A DNA stretch of 64,000 nucleotides from Paraburkholderia hiiakae. GTDB taxonomy: Bacteria; Pseudomonadota; Gammaproteobacteria; Burkholderiales; Burkholderiaceae. The DNA lies in contig NZ_CAJHCQ010000001.1 of assembly GCF_904848665.1 (NCBI RefSeq), forward strand, positions 248,001 to 312,000, in the 5' to 3' direction. Position 1 is the first letter of the stretch. Each line of letters begins with the position of its first letter. Below, one piece after another: positions 1-9,580 of the stretch. Made by a program: the position numbers and the translations under genes. The notes under the pieces were generated by a model. That model was not told the DNA's origin, did not search any database, and saw only the letters and a list, made by a program, of their open reading frames with translations.

Positions 1-183
1 GGTCCCGCCCTGCGCGATGTCGCCGCGAAATACGCAGGCAAGCCCGACGCGCAGACCTATCTCTCACACAAGATTCTGGAAGGCAGCACCGGCGTATGGG
101 GCACGGTGCCGATGCCGGCCAACACGCAGCTCAACCCCGGCCAGGCGGCTCAGCTCGCGAACTGGATCCTCACGCTCAAGTGA
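1..183 (+). CDS. C-terminal part of a class I c-type cytochrome (5' end outside window)
   Basis: Frame 1 is open from the first base to a TGA at 181-183 and gives 60 residues. It contains a tryptophan-glycine stretch followed by VPMPAN, the usual surroundings of the axial methionine in small bacterial class I cytochromes c (c551/c552 type), then a C-terminal helix ending NWILTLK. The CXXCH haem motif would lie upstream of the window, so haem binding is inferred rather than seen. It is probably a periplasmic electron carrier. Confidence 0.75.
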   Translation, partial: GPALRDVAAKYAGKPDAQTYLSHKILEGSTGVWGTVPMPANTQLNPGQAAQLANWILTLK

Positions 184-243
184 GGCGAACGGTGTGATGA
201 CGCGTGGCGCTTGGTGGCCTCTCGCCGCGCGCACCCCGCTGAA

Positions 244-645
244 TCAGGCCGAAGGCGGGTGTCCCGCGCGCGCAGCCAATTCTTCACGCACGGCGGCCTT
301 CACCCAGTTCTTGAGTTCCGTTTCGAGCGCAAGACCGATCTCGCGCGACACCTGGCCCACAAGCCAGTTCGAATGCTCCTGCATCGCGGCGCTGCAGCGC
401 GCCTCGATCACGGCCCGGCCTTCGCCGGTGAGCCATGTGAGGCAGCGGCCGCGCAGGCGCTCGACGAGCGCGTCGGCGTCGTGCGCAAAAAGGCCCTCTT
501 CGCGTTCGGCCACGGCGGCCTTCACGGCGGCGGCTGTTGCGCTCTTCGCCTCTTCGACGTTGTGCGCGCGCAGCGGATTGCCGGCCACCATCACCTCGCT
601 CAAGAGCGGAATCGCGGCATCTTCCGGGTCGTGCATGCCGGACAT
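244..645 (-). CDS. Small hypothetical protein, probably DUF2486-type
   Basis: An Ala/Glu-rich, mostly helical, soluble protein of 133 residues with no signal peptide or membrane segment. The frame could begin at an ATG at 657, but a GGAGG lies between that codon and the ATG at 645 with five bases of spacing, so 645 is preferred (start MSGMHDPED). It sits just downstream of holC on the same strand, where Burkholderia genomes usually carry a DUF2486 protein; the assignment rests on that position and the opening acidic/IPLLSEV segment, recalled rather than searched. Function unknown. Confidence 0.6.
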   Translation of the reverse strand: MSGMHDPEDAAIPLLSEVMVAGNPLRAHNVEEAKSATAAAVKAAVAEREEGLFAHDADALVERLRGRCLTWLTGEGRAVIEARCSAAMQEHSNWLVGQVSREIGLALETELKNWVKAAVREELAARAGHPPSA

Positions 646-704
646 GTCTACCTCCATCGAACGGGGCAGTCGGCCTCGCGCCGGTACGCCTCGCGCGTCC
701 GGCC

Positions 705-1121
705 TCAGCCGCCCTGCTTGTAGTTGTTGAGCGCGTAACCGCGGTCGCGGTAGAAACGATAGCGCTCGCGGCCCGACGCGAGTTCGTCGGGCGCATCGCC
801 AATCACTTCGAGCAAGCGCTCAAAGCGTGCGAATTGAGGCGGGACCTGCGCGCCGAGATTGAGCAGCACACGATGATGCGGCGCACGCTCGAGATCCGTT
901 GCCAGCACGATGGGCGATTCGCCCGCATGCGGGCTCTCGGCCATGCAGTGCGGCACGAAGTCGAGCGGCGCAAAGGTCCACAACATTTCGTCGAACGCGC
1001 GCAGGCGCGCGGGCTCGGCCAGCACAACCGCCTGCTCGCCCGCCTGATACGCCTTGCGCACGAGGCGGCACGCATAAAGCAGCGAGTCGCCAACGTTCGT
1101 GTGGAAATCGATGCGCGTCAT
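705..1121 (-). CDS. holC: DNA polymerase III subunit chi
   Basis: 138 residues with the chi-subunit opening MTRIDFHTN, a central LRAFDEMLWTF segment and the C-terminal RYRFYRDRGYALNNYKQGG. Chi links the clamp-loader psi subunit to single-stranded DNA-binding protein during replication. The frame extends two codons further to a GTG at 1127, but the ATG at 1121 matches the family N terminus and is chosen. It follows pepA on the same strand with a gap of about 50 bases, the usual pepA-holC order in many proteobacteria, so cotranscription is likely. Confidence 0.9.
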   Translation of the reverse strand: MTRIDFHTNVGDSLLYACRLVRKAYQAGEQAVVLAEPARLRAFDEMLWTFAPLDFVPHCMAESPHAGESPIVLATDLERAPHHRVLLNLGAQVPPQFARFERLLEVIGDAPDELASGRERYRFYRDRGYALNNYKQGG

Positions 1122-1173
1122 GCCCACACCACTTTACACACGGGCAGGTCTGCAGCAATCACCATGCCTGCCT

Positions 1174-2685
1174 TCATTGCGCCGCGCGGTCAATGAGGAA
1201 CTGGGCGAGCAGCGGCACCGGACGGCCCGTTGCACCCTTCGCCGCCCCGCTCTTCCACGCGGTGCCCGCGATGTCCAGATGCGCCCACGGGTAGCTTTCG
1301 GTGAAGCGCGAGAGGAAGCACGCCGCCGTCACGCTGCCCGCCGGGCGCCCGCCGATGTTGGCGAGGTCGGCGAAGTTCGACTTGAGCTGGTCCTGATACT
1401 CGTCGTCGAGCGGCAGGCGCCAGGCCGGGTCGCCCGCTTCGCGCGAAGCGTCGAGCAGTTCGCCCGCGAGCGCATCGTCCTTCGAGAACAGGCCGCTGTT
1501 GTGATGGCCGAGTGCGATGATGCACGCGCCCGTGAGCGTGGCGATGTCGACCACGGCGGCCGGCTTGAAGCGCTCGGCGTAGGTGAGCGCGTCGCACAGG
1601 ATGAGGCGGCCTTCGGCGTCGGTGTTGAGCACTTCGACCGTAAGGCCCGCCATCGTCGTGACGATGTCGCCCGGCTTCGTGGCGTTGCCCGCAGGCATGT
1701 TCTCGCAGGTCGGGATGATGCCGATCACGTTGAGCTTGAGCCCCATTTCGGCGACCGCGCGGATCGTGCCGAGCACCGAGCCCGCGCCGCACATGTCGTA
1801 CTTCATCTCGTCCATGCCCTCGCCCGGCTTGAGCGAGATGCCGCCCGTGTCGAACGTGATGCCCTTGCCGACCAGCACGATAGGCGCGGCCTTGGCACTT
1901 GCGCCCTGATAGTGCAGCACGATGAACTGCGGCGGCTCGACCGAGCCCTTTGTTACGGAAAGAAACGAACCCATCTTGAGTGTCTCGATCTGGCGCTGGC
2001 CGAGCACCTCGACCTTGAGCTTCCAGTCGCGCGCGAGCTTCTTGGCCGTGGCTGCGAGATAGGTAGGCGTGCACACGTTGCCCGGCAGATTGCCGAGGTC
2101 GCGCGTGAGGTCCATGCCGTTGGCGAGCGCGACGGCCTGCTTCGCCGCGAGCTTCGCTGCCTTCTCGTCGGCGGCGTCGATGCTGAAGACCACGCGCTTC
2201 AGGGCCCGCTGCGAGACGTCGGGCTTGCTCTTCATCTGCGTGAAGCGGTAGGTCTCGTTGCGCAGCGCGAGAATGGCGGCGCGCACGCCCCAGTCGCCCG
2301 TGCGCTCCTTCACCGGCAGTTGCGCGAGCGTGAACGTGACCTGGGCGATCTTCGTGCCGAGGATCGCGCGCCAGGCGGCCCTGACCGCGTCGCCGTAAGC
2401 CTTCTGACCAAATGTGTCCTGCTTGCCGAGACCCACGAGCAGCACGCGCGAGGCGCCGATGCCGCTCACTTCCGGCAGGAACAACGTGGAGCCTGCCTTG
2501 CCGTCGATGTCGCCGGCCTTGACGACGCGCGCGATTGCGCCGCCAATGGCGCTGTCGATCGCGAACGCCGCGCCCGAGAGGGTTTGCGCCTCGAACACGC
2601 CAACTACGACACAATCCGACTTGCCGGTCAGGAAGGAGCCCTCCCCGCCTTTGCTCCAGTCACAGGCTTTTATGCTAAAGTCCAT
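1174..2685 (-). CDS. pepA: Cytosol (leucyl) aminopeptidase, family M17
   Basis: 503 residues, the normal M17 length. An N-terminal macro-like domain (about 1-170) is followed by the catalytic domain with [11 protein letters not shown] (272-282), KYDMCGA (295-301) and the signature NTDAEGR (354-360), which supply the two-metal-binding Lys, Asp and Glu residues. It should be a cytosolic hexameric enzyme releasing N-terminal residues from peptides; PepA homologues also bind DNA in Xer recombination and carAB control in enterics, which cannot be judged here. It is transcribed away from lptF, sharing a 134-base intergenic region, and leads into holC. Confidence 0.96.
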   Translation of the reverse strand: MDFSIKACDWSKGGEGSFLTGKSDCVVVGVFEAQTLSGAAFAIDSAIGGAIARVVKAGDIDGKAGSTLFLPEVSGIGASRVLLVGLGKQDTFGQKAYGDAVRAAWRAILGTKIAQVTFTLAQLPVKERTGDWGVRAAILALRNETYRFTQMKSKPDVSQRALKRVVFSIDAADEKAAKLAAKQAVALANGMDLTRDLGNLPGNVCTPTYLAATAKKLARDWKLKVEVLGQRQIETLKMGSFLSVTKGSVEPPQFIVLHYQGASAKAAPIVLVGKGITFDTGGISLKPGEGMDEMKYDMCGAGSVLGTIRAVAEMGLKLNVIGIIPTCENMPAGNATKPGDIVTTMAGLTVEVLNTDAEGRLILCDALTYAERFKPAAVVDIATLTGACIIALGHHNSGLFSKDDALAGELLDASREAGDPAWRLPLDDEYQDQLKSNFADLANIGGRPAGSVTAACFLSRFTESYPWAHLDIAGTAWKSGAAKGATGRPVPLLAQFLIDRAAQ

Positions 2686-2819
2686 CGCGCTTGTCCTCGG
2701 ATAAAATCAGGGCTTAGGATGAAAGCCGCAATTATCCGCTATTTTTCCCGCGGCGGCTCCTGGGCGGTTGCGCGAGCTGCGCGCCTCCCGGCACGGGCCG
2801 CCCGCCCTGCCCATCAAGA
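2686..2819. promoter_or_regulatory. Divergent pepA / lptF promoter region
   Basis: 134 bases between the two divergent start codons. On the plus strand a TAAAAT (2702-2707) is a reasonable -10 hexamer for lptF, though no good -35 lies 16-18 bases upstream. On the minus strand TTGCGG with TTTTAT about 18-19 bases downstream is a possible pepA promoter. Both are inspection-based guesses. Confidence 0.3.
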
Positions 2820-3920
2820 ATGATCTTCGAACGTTCCCTGCAGCGCGAACTCGCGTACACGGCCGGCGCCGTGTTCATGGTTCTGCTCACGATCATGCTG
2901 ACGACGATGATGATCCGCATCGTCGGCTTCGCCGCGTCCGGTCAGATCGACCCGCGCGACGTGCTGGTGCTGATCGGACTGACCGTGATCGGCTACATGG
3001 CCGTCATGCTCATCGTCACGCTCTTCGTGTCGATCCTGTTCGTCCTCACGCGCTGGTACAAGGATTCCGAAATGGTCGTGTGGCTCTCCTCGGGAGTGAG
3101 CCTCACGCGCCTGATCAAACCGGTCGCCACCTTTTCCGCGCCGATCATCCTGCTCATCGTGTTCTTCGCGTTCATCGGCTGGCCGTGGTCGAACGCGCAA
3201 AGCAAGCTCATTCGCGCGCGCTTTCAGCAGCGCGATGAAGTGTCGCTGCTCGCGCCTGGCCAGTTCCGCGAATCGCCTACCACGCACCGCGTGTTCTTCA
3301 TCGAGAGCATGAGCTCCGACCAGGCGCGCGTGGAGAACGTATTCGTCACGAGCACGGAAAACGGCAAGGTCAGCGTGATCGTCTCGAAGACCGGCCACAC
3401 CGAAACCATGAAGAGTGGCGACCGCTTCGTCGTGCTCGAAAACGGCCGCCGCTATGACGGCGAGCCGGGTCACCCGGACTTTCGCATCAGCGAGTTCCAG
3501 CGTTATGGCGTGAAGATCACGAGCCAGCCGCTCGTCAACACGCCTTCGGCGAGCACCACGTCCACGCCTGGCCTCCTGCGCCACCCGAGCGACGACAACC
3601 TGGGCGAGCTCGCCTGGCGCGCCGGCCTGCCGCTCATTGCGATCAACCTGATGCTGCTCGGCATTCCGCTTGCATACCAGAACCCGCGCCGCAGCCGCAC
3701 GATCAATCTCGTGATGGCGGTGCTGATCTACCTCACCTATTCGAACCTGCTCAACGTCGTGCAATCGCAAATCGAGCAAGGCAAGATGCCCTTCGGCGTC
3801 GGCCTCGTCCTGCTGCACGCCGTGGTGCTCGCGCTCGTCGTGTTCATCTTCTGGATACGCGTGCGCAACCGGCCGCTCTTCACACGTGCGATGTTCCGGC
3901 GCGCCTCTTCAGGAAACTGA
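2820..3920 (+). CDS. lptF: LPS export ABC transporter permease LptF
   Basis: 366 residues of the YjgP/YjgQ family. Three N-terminal membrane segments (about 12-33, 48-75, 97-120) are followed by a periplasmic domain of about 150 residues, the beta-jellyroll that passes LPS to LptC, and three C-terminal segments (about 278-355). With LptG and the LptB ATPase (not in the window) it extracts LPS from the inner membrane. It is followed after 15 bases by lptG and is divergent from pepA, the standard arrangement. Confidence 0.95.
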   Translation: MIFERSLQRELAYTAGAVFMVLLTIMLTTMMIRIVGFAASGQIDPRDVLVLIGLTVIGYMAVMLIVTLFVSILFVLTRWYKDSEMVVWLSSGVSLTRLIKPVATFSAPIILLIVFFAFIGWPWSNAQSKLIRARFQQRDEVSLLAPGQFRESPTTHRVFFIESMSSDQARVENVFVTSTENGKVSVIVSKTGHTETMKSGDRFVVLENGRRYDGEPGHPDFRISEFQRYGVKITSQPLVNTPSASTTSTPGLLRHPSDDNLGELAWRAGLPLIAINLMLLGIPLAYQNPRRSRTINLVMAVLIYLTYSNLLNVVQSQIEQGKMPFGVGLVLLHAVVLALVVFIFWIRVRNRPLFTRAMFRRASSGN

Positions 3921-3935
3921 GAGGGAAACTGACCG

Positions 3936-5084
3936 ATGCGCATCTACGAAAAATACTTCGCTCGCCAGGTTTACCTGACGTTCATCTTCATTCTGTTTGC
4001 CTTCTCCGGCCTGTTCTTCTTCTTTGACCTCATCAACGAGCTGAACTCGGTCGGGCACGGCAACTACAAGTTCCAGTACGCGGTGCTGCGCGTGGCGCTC
4101 CAGGCGCCCTCCCGGCTTTACGAGATCATCCCGGTCGCGGCGCTCATCGCCGCGATCTACGTGTTCGCGCAAATGGCGGCGAATTCCGAGTACACGATCT
4201 TTCGTGTGTCGGGCCTCGCCACGAACCAGGCGCTGCGCTCGCTGCTCAAGATCGGCGTGCCGCTCGTGCTGCTGACCTACCTGATCGGCGAAGTGGTCGG
4301 CCCTTACACCGATCAGCTCTCCGAGCGCGTGCGTCTCGAGGCGTTAGGCTCGGCGGTGTCGAGCAACTTCCAGTCGGGTGTGTGGGTCAAGGACACGCTC
4401 ACCGCGCGCGCCGACGGCGAGCAGGTCACGCGTTTCGTGAACGTCGGGGAGTTGCTGCCCAACGCGACCATCACGAACGTGCGCATCTACGAATTCGATT
4501 CGAAGTTCCAGCTCACCAACGTGCGCCTCGCGAAGAGCGGCACGTTCCAGCCGCCAGGCCACTGGCTGCTCAAGGACGTGACCGATACGGAACTGATCAG
4601 CGTGCCGCCGCCGCAGAACCAGCCGGTCGATGCGCTCAATCCGGTCTATCGCGCACAGCAGACCTCGGCGCCCGAATACTCGCTGCGCTCGGAGCTCACG
4701 CCGAACATCCTCTCGGTGCTGCTCGTGTCGCCCGACCGGATGTCGATGTTCAACCTGTTCCGCTACATCCAGCATCTGACCGAGAACCATCAGGACGCGC
4801 AGCGCTACCAGATCGCCTTCTGGCGCAAGCTGCTCTACCCGTTCGCCGTGTTCGTGATGCTCGTGCTCTCGCTGCCGTTCGCGTATCTGCATACGCGCGC
4901 GGGCGTCGTGGGCATGAAGGTATTCGGCGGGATCATGCTCGGCATGAGCTTCCAGCTCGTCAACACGCTGTTCTCGCACGTCGGCACACTGAACACCTGG
5001 CCCGCGCCGCTTACCGCGGCGACACCGGGGCTCATCTATCTCGTGATCGGGCTGATCGGGCTCAAATGGGTCGACCGGCATTGA
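3936..5084 (+). CDS. lptG: LPS export ABC transporter permease LptG
   Basis: 382 residues beginning MRIYEKYFARQVY, as in LptG proteins. It has the same architecture as the preceding gene: N-terminal membrane helices, a periplasmic jellyroll of about residues 130-270, then helices ending in an IYLVIGLIGLKW segment. It is LptF's partner in the LptB2FG exporter. The 15-base spacing after lptF and shared strand indicate one operon. Confidence 0.95.
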   Translation: MRIYEKYFARQVYLTFIFILFAFSGLFFFFDLINELNSVGHGNYKFQYAVLRVALQAPSRLYEIIPVAALIAAIYVFAQMAANSEYTIFRVSGLATNQALRSLLKIGVPLVLLTYLIGEVVGPYTDQLSERVRLEALGSAVSSNFQSGVWVKDTLTARADGEQVTRFVNVGELLPNATITNVRIYEFDSKFQLTNVRLAKSGTFQPPGHWLLKDVTDTELISVPPPQNQPVDALNPVYRAQQTSAPEYSLRSELTPNILSVLLVSPDRMSMFNLFRYIQHLTENHQDAQRYQIAFWRKLLYPFAVFVMLVLSLPFAYLHTRAGVVGMKVFGGIMLGMSFQLVNTLFSHVGTLNTWPAPLTAATPGLIYLVIGLIGLKWVDRH

Positions 5085-5136
5085 TGCCGGGCTCCCTCGT
5101 CCGCTAGTTCGCCGATTTCGTACAGGCTCGCCAGAC

Positions 5137-5514
5137 ATGGGCACACACGGCATGATCCTCTTCGGCCACGGCGCGCGCGACGCGCGCTGGCAAGAGCCGT
5201 TTCAGCGTCTGGCCGCGAAGCTCGCCGCCGCGCGCGGCGATGCGGGTCCGGTCAGCCTCGCCTTTCTGGAACTCATGACACCGAGCCTGCCTGATGCCAT
5301 CGCCTCGCAGGCCGTGGCAGGGTGCGACACGATCACGGTCGTACCCGTGTTCTTCGGCCAGGGCGGCCACGTGCGCCGCGATCTGCCCGCGCTGATCGCG
5401 CAGTGCCAGAGCGAGCATCCGGGTGTGCGCCTGCGTTGCGCGGGCGCCGTCGGCGAGGACGACGCGGTGCTCGATGCGATCGTGCGGTATTGCATCGAAA
5501 ACGAACGCGCCTAA
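5137..5514 (+). CDS. cbiX: Sirohydrochlorin chelatase, CbiX small type
   Basis: 125 residues, the short single-domain CbiX form. The metal-binding histidines expected for the class II chelatase fold are His11 (in LFGHGARD) and His78 (in FFGQGGHVRRD). The family inserts cobalt or iron into sirohydrochlorin. It converges on the cobA-cys operon, whose product CysI needs sirohaem; ferrochelation for sirohaem is therefore a plausible role, since no separate CysG-type chelatase is visible nearby. An internal ATG (residue 6) is an alternative start. Confidence 0.88.
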   Translation: MGTHGMILFGHGARDARWQEPFQRLAAKLAAARGDAGPVSLAFLELMTPSLPDAIASQAVAGCDTITVVPVFFGQGGHVRRDLPALIAQCQSEHPGVRLRCAGAVGEDDAVLDAIVRYCIENERA

Positions 5515-5532
5515 GAACGCTCACGCATAACA

Positions 5533-5564
5533 AAAACGGGCTCGCTTTTCAGCGAGCCCGTTTT
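5533..5564. terminator. Bidirectional rho-independent terminator
   Basis: Perfect 14-bp stem (arms 5533-5546 and 5551-5564) with a four-base loop TTTC. The arms start and end in A4/T4 tracts, so it can serve both strands. It lies between the convergent cbiX and cobA genes. Confidence 0.85.
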
Positions 5565-5594
5565 GCTTTCCTGGCCGGGTGTTTCTCGTAGCGC

Positions 5595-6383
5595 TTATGC
5601 CGCCGCGCGACGGCCTTGACGGTCGCCCTGTGCCTCATTCTCTTCCTGCACCTGTCCGGCCCGTTGCGCGAACGCCTCGCCAATCATGAGCAAGCTCGGC
5701 TGCGCCGGGTCGAGCCAGTCCTGGGCCTCCCCTGCTTCGAGGCCCGCCAGCGTCAGCGTGAGCGTGCGCTCGCGCGCGGTGCTGCAAGCTTCGACGATCG
5801 CCACCGGCGTCGCGCCCGCACGGCCCGCTTCGATGAGCTGGCGCGCGATCTCGGGCGCGCTGTCGCGGCCCATGTAGAACACGAGCGAATCGGCGTTGAC
5901 CTGCTCGCGAATCTCCTCGCTGCCCGCCGCGCGCGAATACGTGGCGAGCGCAACGCTGCGGGCCACGCCGCGCAGCGTCAGCGAGCGTTGCAGCGTCGCC
6001 GCGCTGGCGAGTGCCGCCGTGATACCCGGCACGACCTCGAACTCGATGCCGGCCGCTTCGAGCGCGCGCATTTCCTCGTCGGCGCGTCCGAACAGCATCG
6101 GGTCGCCGCCCTTCAGGCGCACGACCACGGCGTGCTCGCGCGCGGCATCGACGAGTTGCTTGTTGATGAAGTGCTGCGCCGTGGAACGCTGCCCGCAGCG
6201 CTTGCCGACCGCGATGAACTTCGCGGTTTGCGGTGCGTACTCGAGCATGGCCGGCTCGACGAGCGCGTCGTGCAGCACGACGTCCGCGCTCGCGAGCAGC
6301 CGTGCGCCGCGCACCGTGATGAGGTCCGCTGCGCCCGGTCCTGCGCCGATCAGATATACCTTACCCATTTGCTTCGAATCCAT
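5595..6383 (-). CDS. cobA: Uroporphyrinogen-III C-methyltransferase
   Basis: 262 residues from the ATG at 6383; a longer frame to 6407 would need a TTG start. The SAM-dependent tetrapyrrole methylase signature is present: LIGAGPGAADLITVRG near the N terminus and VVRLKGGDPMLFGRADEE in the middle. It makes precorrin-2 from uroporphyrinogen III. The protein is the stand-alone methylase and lacks the CysG dehydrogenase/chelatase domain. As the last gene of the leftward cys operon it supplies precursor for the sirohaem of CysI. The C-terminal 20 residues are Gln/Arg/Ala-rich and outside the domain. Confidence 0.93.
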   Translation of the reverse strand: MDSKQMGKVYLIGAGPGAADLITVRGARLLASADVVLHDALVEPAMLEYAPQTAKFIAVGKRCGQRSTAQHFINKQLVDAAREHAVVVRLKGGDPMLFGRADEEMRALEAAGIEFEVVPGITAALASAATLQRSLTLRGVARSVALATYSRAAGSEEIREQVNADSLVFYMGRDSAPEIARQLIEAGRAGATPVAIVEACSTARERTLTLTLAGLEAGEAQDWLDPAQPSLLMIGEAFAQRAGQVQEENEAQGDRQGRRAAA

Positions 6384-6421
6384 TGTTGCGGCCGCGCGCG
6401 GCCGCAACCTCGCGCAACGCC

Positions 6422-7738
6422 TTACGCTGAAAACGCGCGGATCATGCCCGCGGCCACCGTGTGATGCGTCGCTTCGTCGATCAGCACGAATGCGCCGGTG
6501 CCAGGATTCGCATCATACAGGTCGCAGACGAGCGGCTTCTGCAGCGAGAGCGCGACTCGGCCGATATCGTTCATCGCGAGTTCGTGGCGGTCGATGGCGT
6601 GCGAAAGCGTATGCACGTCGAGCACCTGCTTGACCGCGCCGATCTTCGCGAACACCGTGCTCGTGGTCTGCTTGAGCAGGTACTTGCGCTGCGTCGAGAG
6701 CGGCTCGTCGTCGAACCAGCAGAGGTCCGCTTCGAGCTTCTTTGCGGGCTGGACATTGTCCGAAGCCGGCACGAAGGTGTCGCCCCGCGAGACGTCCACG
6801 TCTTCGGCGAGACGGATCGTGACGGTCTGGCCCGCGAACGCGCGGTCGACCTGCGCCGTGCCGCCCGGCACCGGCGCGATGATTTCGGCAACCGTTGCGC
6901 TGCGGCCTGCCGGCAGCACCGTGATGGCGTCGCCGAGCTTCACTTCGCCAGCTTCGACGCGGCCCATGTAGCCGCGGAAGTCGTCGGCGCTGGAACCGTC
7001 CTGGCGCGCGACCCACTGCACCGGGAAGCGCAGCGCTTCAGCCGTGCCCTGCGCGACCGGCAGTTGCTCGAGCACGTCGAGAAGCGGCTCGCCCGCGTAC
7101 CAAGGCATGCGCTCGCTCGCGGCCACGATGTTGTCGCCCTTGAGCGCCGAGACCGGCACGAAACGCACATCGGAGAGGCCAAGCTGGCGTGCGAGCGCGA
7201 CGTACGCATCGCGGATCAGGTCGAAGGTCGCTTCGCTGTAATCGACCAGGTCCATCTTGTTGATCGCGACGATCACGTGCTGCAGGCCCAGCAGCTTGAC
7301 GATGGCGCTGTGGCGCTTGGTTTGCGGCAGCAGTTGCGTCACACCGTTCTCGACCGTCACGCGCGTGGGGTCGATCAGGATGATCGCGGCATGCGCCGTG
7401 GAAGCACCCGTCACCATGTTGCGCGTGTACTGCTCGTGGCCCGGCGTGTCGGCGATGATGAACTTGCGCTTGGCCGTGGCGAAGTAGCGGTACGCCACGT
7501 CGATCGTGATGCCCTGCTCGCGCTCGGCTTCGAGGCCATCGGTGAGCAGCGACAGGTCGATCTCGTCGCCCACCGTGCGCTTGTTCTTCGCGCGCGAGAG
7601 CGCCGACAGTTGATCCGAGAGAACTGCCTTGCTGTCGTACAGCAGGCGGCCGATCAGCGTGCTCTTGCCGTCGTCCACGCTGCCCGCCGTGATGAAGCGC
7701 AGCACGCCGAGGTCTTCAGGTTGATGCGTCGTAACCAT
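6422..7738 (-). CDS. cysN: Sulfate adenylyltransferase subunit 1 (GTPase)
   Basis: 438 residues from the ATG at 7738, preceded by GAGGAAG; the frame's further TTG is not needed. G1 is GSVDDGKST (19-27), with DTPGH (G3) and NKMD (G4) following, then EF-Tu-like beta barrels. CysN couples GTP hydrolysis to APS formation by CysD. Its length is that of CysN alone: there is no fused C-terminal APS kinase domain, unlike CysNC proteins. It lies 24 bases downstream of cysD in the same operon. Confidence 0.96.
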   Translation of the reverse strand: MVTTHQPEDLGVLRFITAGSVDDGKSTLIGRLLYDSKAVLSDQLSALSRAKNKRTVGDEIDLSLLTDGLEAEREQGITIDVAYRYFATAKRKFIIADTPGHEQYTRNMVTGASTAHAAIILIDPTRVTVENGVTQLLPQTKRHSAIVKLLGLQHVIVAINKMDLVDYSEATFDLIRDAYVALARQLGLSDVRFVPVSALKGDNIVAASERMPWYAGEPLLDVLEQLPVAQGTAEALRFPVQWVARQDGSSADDFRGYMGRVEAGEVKLGDAITVLPAGRSATVAEIIAPVPGGTAQVDRAFAGQTVTIRLAEDVDVSRGDTFVPASDNVQPAKKLEADLCWFDDEPLSTQRKYLLKQTTSTVFAKIGAVKQVLDVHTLSHAIDRHELAMNDIGRVALSLQKPLVCDLYDANPGTGAFVLIDEATHHTVAAGMIRAFSA

Positions 7739-7762
7739 GTTCAATTCTTCCTCTGCGTGCTT

Positions 7763-8725
7763 TTAGAAATAACCTTGCTTCTTGCGCTGTTCCATCGCCG
7801 CTTCCGACGCCTGGTCGTCCATGCGCGTGGCGCCGCGTTCCGTGATTTCGGTCACGGCCGTTTCGGCGATGATCTTCTCGACGTTGTCGGCATCGCTCGC
7901 CACCGGGCACGTGCAGCTGATGTCGCCCACCGTGCGGAAACGCACCTGCGCCATTTCGCTGACTTCGCCTTCCTTCATCGGCGTGAGCGGCGTGACCGGC
8001 ACGAGCAGGCCGTTGCGGCGCACGATCTCGCGCTGGTGCGCGTAATAGATCGACGGCAGCTCGAGCTTTTCGCGCTCGATGTATTGCCACACGTCCAGTT
8101 CCGTCCAGTTCGAGATCGGGAACACGCGCAGGTGTTCGCCCTTGTGCAGGCGCGCGTTGTAGACGCTCCAGAGTTCCGGGCGCTGCGCCTTCGGGTCCCA
8201 CTGGCCGAATTCGTCGCGGAACGAGAAGATGCGCTCCTTCGCGCGTGCCTTCTCTTCGTCGCGGCGCGCACCGCCGATCATCGCGGTGTAGCCGTATTGC
8301 TCGATGGTTTCGAGCAGCGTGACCGCTTGCGCGGCGTTGCGCGAATCGGTTTCGCGGCGCAGGCGCACGGTGCCCTTCTTGATCGAATCTTCCACATGGC
8401 CGACCACGAGCTGCGCGCCGATTTCGGCTGCGCGGCGATCGCGGAAGTCGATCACTTCCTCGTAGTTGTGACCCGTGTCGATATGCACGAGCGGGAACGG
8501 CAGCGTGGTCTTGCGGTTCGCGCCGAGGCCGAACGCCTTCAGCGCGAGTGCGAGCACGACGACCGAGTCCTTGCCGCCCGAGAACAGCAGCGCCGGCTTG
8601 CTGCATTCGGCGACGAGCTCACGCAGGATGTGGATCGACTCGGCTTCGAGCCAGTCGAGATGGTCCATGCGGTTCGCCGTGACCTGGAGCGGTGCGTTCA
8701 CTGCTGAGTCGAGCGTGGTGCTCAT
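7763..8725 (-). CDS. cysD: Sulfate adenylyltransferase subunit 2
   Basis: 320 residues with the PP-loop SGGKDS (49-54) and a C-terminal segment ending RKKQGYF, both typical of CysD. It adenylylates sulfate to APS together with CysN. The ATG at 8725 is preceded by AGGAAGGA at good spacing. A 99-base gap separates it from cysH upstream. Confidence 0.96.
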   Translation of the reverse strand: MSTTLDSAVNAPLQVTANRMDHLDWLEAESIHILRELVAECSKPALLFSGGKDSVVVLALALKAFGLGANRKTTLPFPLVHIDTGHNYEEVIDFRDRRAAEIGAQLVVGHVEDSIKKGTVRLRRETDSRNAAQAVTLLETIEQYGYTAMIGGARRDEEKARAKERIFSFRDEFGQWDPKAQRPELWSVYNARLHKGEHLRVFPISNWTELDVWQYIEREKLELPSIYYAHQREIVRRNGLLVPVTPLTPMKEGEVSEMAQVRFRTVGDISCTCPVASDADNVEKIIAETAVTEITERGATRMDDQASEAAMEQRKKQGYF

Positions 8726-8824
8726 ATTCGGATCCTTCCTTTATTCGCACCCTTTTTACTGGGCACGCAGTACTCGGTATACGGTAGCGCGCCGGTTTTC
8801 ACGACGACGCGACAAAACTCAATC

Positions 8825-9580
8825 TTAGTTCGCGGGGCTGATCGACGACACTTCGACGACCGGAATGGCCGACACAGACGTGATATGCAAGCCACATTCC
8901 TTCGTGTCGCGCGACTCCCACCACCAGCGGCCCGCGCGGCTGTCCTCGCCGGGACGGATGGCGCGCGTGCAGGGCTCGCAGCCGATGCTCGGGTAGCCGC
9001 GCGCGTGCAGCGGATTCACCGGCACCTCGAAGGCGCGCAGGTAGGCCCAGACATCGGCTTCGGTCCAGTCCGCGAGCGGATTGAACTTGTCGATGTTGCG
9101 CGCTTCGTCGCGCTCTTCCTCGTGCAGTTCCGCGCGCGTGACCGACTGCTCGCGGCGCTGGCCCGTGACCCAGGCGGAAACGCCGGAAAGCGCGCGGTTC
9201 AGCGGCTCGACCTTGCGGATTTCGCAGCAGCGCTTGCGCAGGTCCACACTCTCGTAGAACGCGTTCAGGCCGTGCTGGGCGACGTACTCGTCCACCGCGT
9301 CCTGTTGCGGATGAAACTGCTCGATCGCATAGCCATAGCGCTCGCGCACCGCATCGAGCATGCCGAGCGTTTCCGCGTGCAGGCGGCCCGTGTTCAGCGA
9401 GAAGATGCCGATTTTCACACTGCGCGCAAGAATCGCGTGGGTGAGCAGCATATCTTCGGCTGCGAGGCTGCTGGCCAGCTTCACGTTGGCGTGACGCGCC
9501 GCGATCGAATCGAGCAGCGCGTTCAGGCGCTCGATCTTCGCCTGCAGGTCAGCCGTGATTTCGGTCGCGAGCGTGCTCAT
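8825..9580 (-). CDS. cysH: Adenylylsulfate (APS) reductase, iron-sulfur type
   Basis: 251 residues from the ATG at 9580, which overlaps the upstream gene's stop codon by four bases; the long N-terminal open extension is an out-of-frame shadow of that gene. A Cys-Cys pair (118-119) and C201-x2-C204 form the [4Fe-4S] motif of assimilatory reductases that take APS directly, and the catalytic cysteine is Cys229 in KECGLH. PAPS-specific reductases lack the cluster cysteines, so APS is the likely substrate. This fits the absence of cysC from this operon. Confidence 0.94.
   Translation of the reverse strand: MSTLATEITADLQAKIERLNALLDSIAARHANVKLASSLAAEDMLLTHAILARSVKIGIFSLNTGRLHAETLGMLDAVRERYGYAIEQFHPQQDAVDEYVAQHGLNAFYESVDLRKRCCEIRKVEPLNRALSGVSAWVTGQRREQSVTRAELHEEERDEARNIDKFNPLADWTEADVWAYLRAFEVPVNPLHARGYPSIGCEPCTRAIRPGEDSRAGRWWWESRDTKECGLHITSVSAIPVVEVSSISPAN

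Noticed and set aside
1099..2823. 574-residue open frame antisense to pepA
   Set aside because: It is the GC-rich shadow of a well-supported M17 peptidase, is Arg/Asp/His-rich and has no family motifs.
6461..8707. 748-residue plus-strand open frame across cysN and cysD
   Set aside because: Composition is the repetitive Arg/Val/Asp/His pattern typical of antisense frames; the reverse strand holds intact CysN and CysD with all motifs.
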